Origin: JAGPUQ01 sp036961295
Lineage (GTDB): Bacteria; Pseudomonadota; Gammaproteobacteria; Pseudomonadales; Porticoccaceae
Direction of reading: 5' to 3'
Assembly: GCA_036961295.1 (NCBI GenBank)
Contig: JBALVX010000001.1
Span: 124,001-188,000 of the forward strand
DNA length: 64,000 nt
The first letter of the stretch is position 1. Each line of letters opens with the position of its first letter. The notes under the pieces are model-generated. The model was given only the letters and a program-made list of their open reading frames with translations, was not told the origin of the DNA and did not search any database. Below, piece after piece: positions 17,774 through 25,557 of the stretch. Both the position numbers and the translations under genes were made by a program.

Positions 17774-18605
17774 ATTAATATCCTCTCTCAATCTTTTCCT
17801 CGTTCAACTTCTCCTCGTTCAATAATGCCCAGTTGAAATAAGGGTATGTCTTTGTCTGATGCTGGAGATTATGAGTTCTCTGCCTTGTCCCCCATTCGAT
17901 GCGGTTTGGAAAAGCCACAGGTTGAATAGCATGCAGAGTGGTTGGTTTTAGGCGGTGGGTTATATGTTAAGTGGTTTTTTTAACCATGCGTCTGAGTAAC
18001 TTATCTTGGAAGCGCTTAGCCCATGAGGGAGCATCGATTAAGTAATGCGTCAGGAAAAATTATCTGTTGATAAGCACTTAGAGGGGTGTGTCGAAAAACT
18101 GGCATATGTCTCGTACCCTGGGTGCCATGTGTCGAATATGGAAGCGAAGAGTTTCTAAATCCATGAAGCAATGCCCCGGTATGGTGGCCGTTTGATATTA
18201 ATTACTTTAACTCTGTTTGTGATTTGTCTTAGGGTGAGCATTGGTACATTAAGGACGAAAAAAGCCTTTATTTTTCTTCAGGCGGCTCTGAAAAGGCATT
18301 AAGCTTGTCGATCCAAAATACCAACATCTAATACCGGTGAGGCGTCGATATGTTGAGCATCCCGACAGAATAGTGACTGTATTTCCCTGCATACTGAGAA
18401 TGGCCTCTGTGCAACGGGGTGATCCAGACATAGGCGTACGGGTGCAGGTAGCGTGTGCGGGCTGGAGCGTAAATATGCTTTAGCGTACTATGTAATGATC
18501 TTACGCCTCCTTTTGGTTTAATTCCGGTTTATGGCCTTTAATTGGAGTTTCGACCGCTTAAAACTATTTGGATGACTAATTAATGGAGTCAGAGCTGGAG
18601 ATTTT
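17774..18605. other. gene-poor intergenic region
   Basis: 832 bp with no supportable gene. All open frames are below about 60 codons and lack a good start or family resemblance. It contains a 15-bp direct repeat (17794-17808 and 17809-17823, core TCCTCGTTCAA). The last 100 bp must hold the ectA promoter, but I cannot assign -35/-10 boxes confidently. Confidence 0.6.
17794..17823. repeat. 15-bp direct repeat, 2 copies
   Basis: Units 17794-17808 and 17809-17823 share TCCTCGTTCAA and differ at two or three positions. Confidence 0.7.
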
Positions 18606-19109
18606 TTGCCTGGTTTAGAAAGTATTGTCCTTAGGTCGCCCACGCTCGAAGACGGTATGGCCGTGTTTCGCCTGGTTGAGAGTTGCCCTCCGCTGGATAT
18701 AAATTCCAGCTACTGCAACCTCCTTCAGTGCAGTCACTTTGCCAATACCTCGGTCGCTGCCCAAATGAATGGAGCTTTGGTTGGCTTTATCTCCGGATAT
18801 GCCATACCCGAGCGTCCGGACACCTTGTTTATTTGGCAGGTGGCCGTTGCCGAGCAGGCCAGAGGACTTGGGCTAGCGTCCCGCATGTTGACCCACATCC
18901 TTGCCCGTCCCCATTGCGTAGATATTGCTTATTTAGAGACCACCATAACCCAGGACAACTCAGCATCCTGGGCTTTATTTAGACGTTTGGCGAAGACCCT
19001 GCCAGCAGACTTCCAATCATCAGAGTGGATGGATAAAAATGCCCATTTTGCTGGGCAACACGACTCTGAAACCCTTGTACGTATCGGTCCTTTTAACTCA
19101 CACAGTTAA
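18606..19109 (+). CDS. ectA: L-2,4-diaminobutyrate N-gamma-acetyltransferase
   Basis: GNAT-fold enzyme acetylating diaminobutyrate, the second step of ectoine synthesis. LVESCPPLDINSSYCNL matches the substrate region of EctA and VAVAEQARGLGLASRML is the acetyl-CoA pyrophosphate loop. LETTITQDNSASW and ETLVRIGPF are further EctA hallmarks. At 167 residues it is slightly shorter than many homologues. The start is TTG at 18606, with GGAG five bases upstream; no better ATG exists near the domain start. ectB follows after 20 bp. Confidence 0.95.
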   Translation: MPGLESIVLRSPTLEDGMAVFRLVESCPPLDINSSYCNLLQCSHFANTSVAAQMNGALVGFISGYAIPERPDTLFIWQVAVAEQARGLGLASRMLTHILARPHCVDIAYLETTITQDNSASWALFRRLAKTLPADFQSSEWMDKNAHFAGQHDSETLVRIGPFNSHS

Positions 19110-19129
19110 CTTGAAGTAAGAGAAGCCAC

Positions 19130-20425
19130 ATGAAAATTTTTGATGAGATTGAATCTGAAGTACAGAGTTATGCCCGCGCATTCCCTCGCGTTTTTAATCG
19201 CGCCAAAGGTGAGTTGATGTGGGACGAAGACGGTAATCAGTATTTGGATTTTCTGGCCGGAGCTGGAACCCTGAATTACGGCCATAACAACCCGCTGTTT
19301 AAAGAAGTATTACTCGATTACATCCAGAACGATGGCATCACCCATGGTTTGGATATGCACACCAAGGCGAAGGGCGAATTTTTACAGGCGTTTAATGACA
19401 AAATCTTAAAGCCTCGTAACATGGAGTATATGGTGCAGTTCACCGGGCCTACCGGTACCAATGCGGTAGAGGCTGCGATGAAACTCGCGCGCAATGTGAC
19501 TGGCCAGCAAAACATCGTTACCTTTACCAATGGCTTCCATGGGGTGAGTTTGGGTGCATTGGCGGCAACAGGGAATTCTCATCATCGAGATGCAGCTGGC
19601 GTGAGCTTGATCGGTACGCACCGCATGCCCTATGACGGCTACCTGGGCGAGAATATCGATACCACAGAATATCTGGATAAGGTGTTGTCCGACTCCAGTA
19701 GCGGTATCAATTCACCCGCTGCGGTGATTGTAGAAACCGTCCAGGGGGAGGGTGGTATCAACGTTGCCAGCATTGAATGGCTGCAAAACCTACAAGCTGT
19801 CTGTAAGAAACATAACTTATTATTCATTGTGGATGACATCCAGGCGGGTTGTGGGCGCACGGGTGATTATTTCAGTTTTGAAGAAGCCGACATTGAGCCT
19901 GACATTATTACCCTGTCCAAATCATTAGGCGGTTACGGTCTGCCTTTTGCTGTGGTGCTTATAAAGCCGGAGCTGGATGAGTGGAAACCAGGTGAGCATA
20001 ACGGCACTTTCCGCGGTAACAATTTGGCGTTTGTAACGGCTAAAGCCGCGATAGATAATTACTGGTCTGACAACCAGTTCTCCGAGGAAATTAAACGAAA
20101 AGGTCGGTATGTCTCCGAGCGACTTGAAAGCATTGTGAATCAATACGGTGAAGGCAACTTTACCGCAAAAGGGCGGGGTATGTTCCAGGGTATTAACTGC
20201 GTCAATGGAGATATCGCAGGAAAAATCACCCATAACGCCTTTAAAAAAGGACTTATTATTGAAACCAGTGGTGCCGATGATCACGTCGTGAAGTTCCTGT
20301 GTCCATTAATTATTAGTGACGAGAATCTGAAAAAAGGCATTGATATTGTTGAATCTTCGATTCGGGAAGTCTGCGCTAAAGAAGACGAAATGCCAGAAGA
20401 AAAAATGTATTTCGAGGTAGATTAA
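19130..20425 (+). CDS. ectB: diaminobutyrate-2-oxoglutarate transaminase
   Basis: PLP-dependent class III aminotransferase of 431 residues, forming 2,4-diaminobutyrate from aspartate semialdehyde and glutamate, the first committed step of ectoine synthesis. The PLP region includes FTGPTGTNAVEAAMKLAR, VDDIQAGCGRTG and the Schiff-base lysine in TLSKSLGGYGLP (about residue 263). GAFRGNN-type substrate residues occur as GTFRGNNLAF. The order ectA-ectB-ectC is the canonical operon. Confidence 0.97.
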   Translation: MKIFDEIESEVQSYARAFPRVFNRAKGELMWDEDGNQYLDFLAGAGTLNYGHNNPLFKEVLLDYIQNDGITHGLDMHTKAKGEFLQAFNDKILKPRNMEYMVQFTGPTGTNAVEAAMKLARNVTGQQNIVTFTNGFHGVSLGALAATGNSHHRDAAGVSLIGTHRMPYDGYLGENIDTTEYLDKVLSDSSSGINSPAAVIVETVQGEGGINVASIEWLQNLQAVCKKHNLLFIVDDIQAGCGRTGDYFSFEEADIEPDIITLSKSLGGYGLPFAVVLIKPELDEWKPGEHNGTFRGNNLAFVTAKAAIDNYWSDNQFSEEIKRKGRYVSERLESIVNQYGEGNFTAKGRGMFQGINCVNGDIAGKITHNAFKKGLIIETSGADDHVVKFLCPLIISDENLKKGIDIVESSIREVCAKEDEMPEEKMYFEVD

Positions 20426-20502
20426 ATCCTAAAGCTTAGTCACCCTAACGGCTAAGCATGCCATGTTTGTTGAACTAAAAAATTGAGGAAATGAGGCCGT
20501 TT

Positions 20503-20904
20503 ATGATCGTAAGAAAATTATCAGATGCCAATCAAACGAATCGAAGAGTCGTTTCCCCAGACGGTAACTGGGAAAGTACGCGACTTTTGTTGAAAGAGGA
20601 TCAGATGGGGTTTTCCTTCCATATTACCACCATCTATAAAGGCGCTGATTTTATGATGCATTACCAAAAACATCTGGAGTCGGTGTACTGCATGTCAGGC
20701 AAAGGTGAAATAGAAACTCTAGCTGACGGCAAAAAATATCCCATAGAGCCGGGCACCATTTACGTATTGGATAAGCACGACAAGCATATGTTGTGCGCTT
20801 TTGAAGAAATGACTATGGCTTGTACTTTTAATCCACCACTCAACGGCAAAGAGATACACAATGCCGAAGGTGCCTATGAGTTGGACGCGGAAACCATCGA
20901 GTAG
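20503..20904 (+). CDS. ectC: ectoine synthase
   Basis: Cupin-fold cyclase that converts N-gamma-acetyl-diaminobutyrate to ectoine. MIVRKLSD is the family start, and SVYCMSGKGEIE, PGTIYVLDKHDKH and ACTFNPPL hold metal- and substrate-binding residues. An in-frame ATG at 20491 exists, but ATG 20503 has GAGG at 6 nt and matches homologues, giving 133 residues. No ectD or dedicated aspartokinase follows, so the product is probably ectoine and not hydroxyectoine, unless ectD lies elsewhere. Confidence 0.97.
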   Translation: MIVRKLSDANQTNRRVVSPDGNWESTRLLLKEDQMGFSFHITTIYKGADFMMHYQKHLESVYCMSGKGEIETLADGKKYPIEPGTIYVLDKHDKHMLCAFEEMTMACTFNPPLNGKEIHNAEGAYELDAETIE

Positions 20905-21091
20905 TAAAGATTAACGTTGTGAGTGAGTAGATGTTAAAGCAGGCATCGGATGATTTTCTCGCGAGCGAAGCTGATGTATACCCGTCGAGAAATGGACAGA
21001 GCGCCAGGCTAGTCGGCAGGCAGGACCACATTTTGCGCTCAAGCACCTAGACCAGAACATATTTGTACAAGAAAAAATATTATTCCAGTTC

Positions 21092-21135
21092 CTAAATATT
21101 CCAGGCCCTAAATATTCCCGTCTCTAAATTAAAGG
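21092..21135. repeat. 16-bp tandem repeat, about 2.7 copies
   Basis: Units 21092-21107 and 21108-21123 share CTAAATATTCC; a third partial unit begins CTAAATTA at 21124. Confidence 0.75.
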
Positions 21136-21211
21136 ATCGATAATAAGATGCCTGTTTGACAGGGCAGCATTGTTCACAGCCGTAAAGCACGCTCACTACC
21201 CTTGTCTGTCG

Positions 21212-21280
21212 TTAGTGATATCTCCTTAGTGAGGTTTCCTTAGTGATACCTTCTTAGTGACACCTCCTTAATGATAAAAA
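21212..21280. repeat. 14-bp tandem repeat, 4 full copies plus a partial
   Basis: Units at 21212-21225, 21226-21239, 21240-21253 and 21254-21267 each begin TTAGTGA and end in a pyrimidine run; a fifth partial unit begins TTAATGATA at 21268. Confidence 0.85.
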
Positions 21281-21411
21281 AGGGGGGCGAATGACAGGTC
21301 TGCTAAACTTAACCATAAAATGGGCTTGATATTTGCACTCTCGCTCAACGAAGTCAGAATTGATTTGCCCGTTTGTGCTTCAAGATATATCTTCCATTTA
21401 GGAAAATAATA

Positions 21412-22833
21412 ATGGTTTATTCGTTTGTTGGATTTTTATTGCTGTTTACATTAATTGGTTTGTCGTCTGCCTGGAGCAGTCGAGGTACCAAAGAGGATTA
21501 CTATCTGGCTAGTGGTAGTGTGCGCCCCTGGTTAGTGGGTTTATCGGCAGTCGCAACCAACAATAGCGGCTATATGTTTATCGGTGTTATTGGTTACACC
21601 TATGCGACTGGGCTGGCTTCGATTTGGTTGATGATCGGTTGGATCGCTGGGGATTTCCTCGCCTCACTGTATGTACACAAGCGCTTGCGAAGAGCAACTG
21701 GCGAGAGTGGTGAAGTGAGTTATGCCGGCGTGCTCAGTAATTGGTATGGCCAAAAGCATTCCTCTGTGCAGCGCTTGATCGGAATAATCTCCCTGTTGTT
21801 TTTGTTGACCTATGCTTCTGCTCAGCTCGTCGCTGGGGGGAAAGCGCTGCATGTTCTATTAGCGTGGCCCCTATGGTCGGGTGCCGTTGCTGGAGCGGTA
21901 CTTGTCAGCCTGTATTGTTTTGCCGGAGGTATTCGCGCATCGATCTGGACAGATGCCGCTCAGTCCATCGTGATGATTTTTGCGATGGGAGTGCTTTTGT
22001 TTGTCGCGTTAATGAATCTGGGGGGGCTATCCAGTGCCGTTGAGCAGATGCAGAGCGTGGAAGGGTTTATGGACTGGCTGCCAAAAGACCTGGTATTTCC
22101 CGGGTGGATCGGCGGAGCTCTGTTTATTGTAAGCTGGTTATTTGCTGGCCTATCCGTGATCGGGCAACCCCACATCATGGTGCGCTTTATGACACTAAAC
22201 AACTTAGCGAGTATGCGGCTGGCCAAGGTGTGGTATTACTTATCGTTTACGCTCTTCTACTGTATGGCAACCGGTGTGGGCTTGCTTGCTCGCATCTATT
22301 TGCCCGATGCTGGGTCGTTTGACGCGGAGTTAGCCCTGCCAGTCATGGCGCAACAGTTACTGCCTTCGGTGCTTGTGGGATTAATGCTGGCAGGTATTTT
22401 TGCAGCCACCATGTCTACTGCTGATTCATTAGTGTTGAGCTGCTCGGCCGCCATAACTCATGACATTCTGCCGCACAAAATAGAGAAGACCTGGTTGTTA
22501 AAATTGGCGACCGTTATGATTACCGGTATCGCACTTTTACTCGCGCTCATGAATAATCAAAGTGTTTTCAGTATGGTGATCATGGCCTGGTCAGGTTTGG
22601 CCAGTGCGTTTGCGCCCTTGTTGATATTTTTATGTTTTGGCAAGCAGCCGTCACAATTTTTCAGCATTGCAGCAATGCTTGCTGGTTTTACTGTAGCACT
22701 GGTTTGGCGGTTATTTGGATTGCAGGGAATGGTTTACGAAGGCCTGCCTGGAATTTTGACAGGTATCATTATTTTATATGCCGGTTGCTTTTTTCAGGTC
22801 GGAGAAGCATCTGGGAATGCCAGCGTGGAATAG
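21412..22833 (+). CDS. sodium:solute symporter (SSS family)
   Basis: A 473-residue polytopic protein with about 12-13 membrane segments, of the PutP-like SSS family that imports a solute with Na+. The N-terminal SRGTKEDYYLASGSVRPWLV is the family signature leading into TM2, where ATNNSGYMFIG holds conserved Na+-site positions. MLAGIFAATMSTADSLVLS contains the conserved TM8 Na+-site Ser/Thr residues. I chose ATG 21412 (AGGAAA six bases upstream) over an open frame from 21373. Its place after ectABC suggests uptake of a compatible solute or precursor, but the substrate cannot be read from sequence. Confidence 0.88.
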   Translation: MVYSFVGFLLLFTLIGLSSAWSSRGTKEDYYLASGSVRPWLVGLSAVATNNSGYMFIGVIGYTYATGLASIWLMIGWIAGDFLASLYVHKRLRRATGESGEVSYAGVLSNWYGQKHSSVQRLIGIISLLFLLTYASAQLVAGGKALHVLLAWPLWSGAVAGAVLVSLYCFAGGIRASIWTDAAQSIVMIFAMGVLLFVALMNLGGLSSAVEQMQSVEGFMDWLPKDLVFPGWIGGALFIVSWLFAGLSVIGQPHIMVRFMTLNNLASMRLAKVWYYLSFTLFYCMATGVGLLARIYLPDAGSFDAELALPVMAQQLLPSVLVGLMLAGIFAATMSTADSLVLSCSAAITHDILPHKIEKTWLLKLATVMITGIALLLALMNNQSVFSMVIMAWSGLASAFAPLLIFLCFGKQPSQFFSIAAMLAGFTVALVWRLFGLQGMVYEGLPGILTGIIILYAGCFFQVGEASGNASVE

Positions 22834-22921
22834 AGCCCATTGTCTTCGAAGAGATCAGGGCAAATAACTTGCTGGGTCTATATAAAAGAATATATGTTAG
22901 ATCTATAAACAGAAATAAAGA

Positions 22922-23006
22922 TGGTACCAGAGGCCGGACTCGAACCGGCACGCTTTTAAGGGCGCGGGATTTTGAATCCCGTGTGTCTACCAATTTCACC
23001 ACTCTG
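22922..23006 (-). tRNA. tRNA-Leu (anticodon CAA)
   Basis: An 85-nt tRNA on the minus strand. The acceptor GCCAGAG pairs with CTCTGGT (G-U at 1-72), the anticodon stem is CGGGA/TCCCG around TTCAAAA (anticodon CAA), a long variable arm follows as in leucine tRNAs, and the T arm is GCCGG-TTCGAGT-CCGGC. The CCA end is encoded (ACCA finishing at 22922). Placement just before queA is common in pseudomonads. Confidence 0.96.
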
Positions 23007-23017
23007 GCACGGGCCGC

Positions 23018-23045
23018 GAATTATAGCAGCGGTAGTAGGGTGGTC
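23018..23045 (-). promoter_or_regulatory. promoter of tRNA-Leu
   Basis: On the minus strand, TTGACC (23045-23040) and TATAAT (23023-23018) are separated by 16 bp, ending about 12 bp before the tRNA 5' end. This is close to consensus. Confidence 0.8.
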
Positions 23046-23173
23046 AACGTGGAAATGCTTTATTTTCTGCGGTAGCGGCTATAGATACCCAAATGGGTTT
23101 GGTAAAATCCCGGTTTTCCGCTACGCTGGCGCGGTTTTCGTCACAACCACACCGCAATAATACCGTGAACCCT

Positions 23174-24298
23174 ATGCGTCTTGACCAGTTTCACTACGAC
23201 CTGCCCCCTGGTCTTATCGCCAACCAACCCACTGCCCACCGTACGGATAGCCGCTTGCTGGTATTAGACGGAGGCACGGGCGAGCTTGAGGACCACCCGT
23301 TTACCCGGCTGCTAGACCTGGTGGAGTCGGGTGATTTGCTGGTGATGAACGACACGCGAGTAATCCCCGCCCGCCTGTTGGGCAAAAAATCTACCGGCGG
23401 CAAGATTGAAATCCTGATTGAACGCTTATTGAGCGATAACACCGCGCTGGCTCAAGTTCGCGCCAGTAAATCGCCCAAGGCAGGGACAGAGCTGCTGATC
23501 GACGGCCAAAGCTCGGATGATCAAAGTGCTGATGATCAAGGCCCTGATAATCAATATAAGGCAACTGTTCTGGGCCGCGAAGGGGATTTGTTTTTATTAG
23601 AGTTTAGTGGCCGTTTGGTGGGGGAAGAGGGGAGTGATCAGCCATCGCTACTGGAAATACTGGAGGCCGTAGGCCACGTTCCTTTGCCGCCGTATATTGA
23701 ACGCTCGGATGCAGAGTCCGATAAAGAGCGTTACCAAACCGTCTACGCAAACACGCCCGGTGCGGTGGCGGCACCCACAGCGGGGCTGCATTTCGACGAG
23801 GCGATGTTAACTCGCCTGCGCGATAAAGGCGTCAATATTGGCTTTGTCACTTTACACGTCGGCGCGGGGACGTTTCAGCCGGTGCGGGTAGAGAATATTA
23901 CCGAGCACCATATGCACAGCGAGATTCTTGAGGTCAGCGCTGCGCTTTGCGAGCAAGTCGAGGCGACACGAGCAGCGGGCAAGCGGGTGATCGCCGTTGG
24001 CACCACCAGCGTGCGTTGCCTGGAAACGGCTGGCCGCAGCGGTAAAATGCAGCCCATGCAGGGCGAGACCGATATTTTTATCTATCCCGGTTATCGCTTT
24101 AAAATGGTCGATGCGCTACTGACTAACTTCCATTTACCGGAATCTACCTTACTGATGCTGGTCAGCGCCTTTGCAGGTTATCGTCACACGATGGAGGCCT
24201 ACCGCGTGGCCGTAGCCGAGCGCTATCGCTTTTTCAGTTATGGCGATGCCATGTTTATTACTAACAACCCTCAGGCCCCTGAAGAAAAATTACCGTGA
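23174..24298 (+). CDS. queA: S-adenosylmethionine:tRNA ribosyltransferase-isomerase
   Basis: Transfers and rearranges the ribosyl group of SAM onto preQ1-modified tRNA, making epoxyqueuosine in the queuosine pathway; Tgt, encoded next, inserts preQ1. MRLDQFHYDLPPGLIA is the family start, and LLVMNDTRVIPARL, PLPPYI, APTAGLHF, HVGAGTFQPV and TNFHLPESTLLMLVSAFAG are conserved blocks. The 374 residues exceed the usual 345-356, mainly because of a repeated insertion of SSDDQ, SADDQ and GPDNQ after residue 112. A GTG at 23165 is an alternative start. The coding end overlaps the open frame of tgt but not its likely start. Confidence 0.97.
   Translation: MRLDQFHYDLPPGLIANQPTAHRTDSRLLVLDGGTGELEDHPFTRLLDLVESGDLLVMNDTRVIPARLLGKKSTGGKIEILIERLLSDNTALAQVRASKSPKAGTELLIDGQSSDDQSADDQGPDNQYKATVLGREGDLFLLEFSGRLVGEEGSDQPSLLEILEAVGHVPLPPYIERSDAESDKERYQTVYANTPGAVAAPTAGLHFDEAMLTRLRDKGVNIGFVTLHVGAGTFQPVRVENITEHHMHSEILEVSAALCEQVEATRAAGKRVIAVGTTSVRCLETAGRSGKMQPMQGETDIFIYPGYRFKMVDALLTNFHLPESTLLMLVSAFAGYRHTMEAYRVAVAERYRFFSYGDAMFITNNPQAPEEKLP
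23510..23554 (+). repeat. in-frame 15-bp triplication within queA
   Basis: Units 23510-23524, 23525-23539 and 23540-23554 encode SSDDQ, SADDQ and GPDNQ. Units 1 and 2 are very close. The insertion falls between two conserved blocks of QueA. Confidence 0.88.
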
Positions 24299-24308
24299 CA
24301 TTACTATC

Positions 24309-25448
24309 ATGACCCGAAATTGTTTTATGACCTTCGAACGCACCGCCGAGGATGGCTTTGCCCGTCGCGGTCGGCTGAATTTCCCGCGCGGAGTCGTGGA
24401 AACCCCGGCCTTTATGCCGGTAGGTACCTACGGCACGGTGAAAGCCATGTTGCCTCGCGATATTGTCGATACTGGCGCGCAGATGGTGCTGGGCAATACC
24501 TTCCATCTGATGTTGCGGCCCGGCACCAGGGTGATTCAGCAACACGGTGATCTCCACGACTTTATGCAGTGGTCGGGCCCCATCCTCACCGACTCAGGTG
24601 GTTTTCAGGTGTTTAGTTTGGGTGATATGCGCAGCATCAGTGAGGCCGGTGTGGACTTTAAATCCCCGATCGATGGTAGCCCGGTGTTCCTCGACCCCGA
24701 GCGCTCTATACAAGTGCAGCGTGAATTGGGTTCTGATGTGGTGATGGTGTTTGATGAATGTACCCCTTACCCGGCAGACGAGAAGCAAGCTCGCGAATCT
24801 ATGGAGTTATCCATGCGTTGGGCAGCGCGCAGCAAGCAGGCCCACGGCGATAGCCCCTCGGCGTTATTCGGCATTGTGCAGGGCGGCATGCACGAGCAGC
24901 TACGCAGTGAATCCGTACAAAGTTTGCAAGACATCGGTTTTGACGGCTACGCCATCGGTGGTTTATCCGTGGGCGAACCCAAAGCCGATCGGCTGCGCGT
25001 GCTCGACTGCCTGGCACCGCAAATGCCGGTGCAAGCCCCTCGCTACCTGATGGGGGTGGGTAAACCCGGCGATATTATCGATGCCGTGCTGCGCGGCATT
25101 GATATGTTCGATTGCGTTATGCCTACGCGCAACGCACGCAACGGCCATCTGTTTACCAGCACTGGCGTGATTAAAATTCGCAACGCTCGCCACCGAGAGG
25201 ACACGGCTCCGCTGGACAGCGAGTGCGATTGCTATACCTGCCAGAATTTTAGTCGCGCCTATCTATACCATCTCGACAAATGCAAAGAGATGCTGGGCTC
25301 CCAGCTCAACACCATTCACAACCTGCATTTTTACCAAAAATTGATGGCCGATATCCGCGCCGCCATCGAAGTCGGCAATTTGCAGGGCTTTGCGCAGCAA
25401 TTCCATTTAAAGCAAGCCCGCGCCGAGCAAGCTCAGGATTCGACTTAA
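24309..25448 (+). CDS. tgt: queuine/preQ1 tRNA-guanine transglycosylase
   Basis: Exchanges G34 for preQ1 in Asp, Asn, His and Tyr tRNAs. The active-site Asp is in PILTDSGGFQVFSLG, the second catalytic Asp in CVMPTRNARNGHLF's preceding segment GIDMFD, and the zinc ligands are CDCYTC with a later His (LNTIHNL). The length is about 379 (E. coli 375). The start could be ATG 24309 or ATG 24327 (MTFERTAEDG, matching the E. coli N-terminus); neither has a strong ribosome-binding site. It follows queA by 10 bp. Confidence 0.97.
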   Translation: MTRNCFMTFERTAEDGFARRGRLNFPRGVVETPAFMPVGTYGTVKAMLPRDIVDTGAQMVLGNTFHLMLRPGTRVIQQHGDLHDFMQWSGPILTDSGGFQVFSLGDMRSISEAGVDFKSPIDGSPVFLDPERSIQVQRELGSDVVMVFDECTPYPADEKQARESMELSMRWAARSKQAHGDSPSALFGIVQGGMHEQLRSESVQSLQDIGFDGYAIGGLSVGEPKADRLRVLDCLAPQMPVQAPRYLMGVGKPGDIIDAVLRGIDMFDCVMPTRNARNGHLFTSTGVIKIRNARHREDTAPLDSECDCYTCQNFSRAYLYHLDKCKEMLGSQLNTIHNLHFYQKLMADIRAAIEVGNLQGFAQQFHLKQARAEQAQDST

Positions 25449-25493
25449 AGTCCTGATACCTCAGCTCGATGCTCGAATTTGCCGGATAGGCCG

Positions 25494-25522
25494 TTGGTTG
25501 CAGTGCTCAATTGGCCTATAAT
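25494..25522 (+). promoter_or_regulatory. promoter upstream of secD
   Basis: TTGGTT (25494-25499) and TATAAT (25517-25522) are 17 bp apart, about 35 bp before the secD start. This would let secDF be transcribed separately from queA-tgt. Confidence 0.65.
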
Positions 25523-25557
25523 CGCGACCTTTGTTCAGAGATGAAATAAGCGCCCGT

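Larger units (their letters stand above)
20905..21411. other. intergenic region with two tandem-repeat arrays
   Basis: 507 bp between ectC and the symporter gene without a supportable gene. It holds a 16-bp array (21092-21135) and a 14-bp array (21212-21280), followed by a G-run. Their presence just before an osmolyte-associated transporter could be chance, since similar arrays occur elsewhere in the window. Confidence 0.65.

Noticed and set aside
22632..23075. A 147-codon plus-strand frame after the symporter
   Set aside because: It overlaps the end of the symporter gene and reads straight through tRNA-Leu in antisense.
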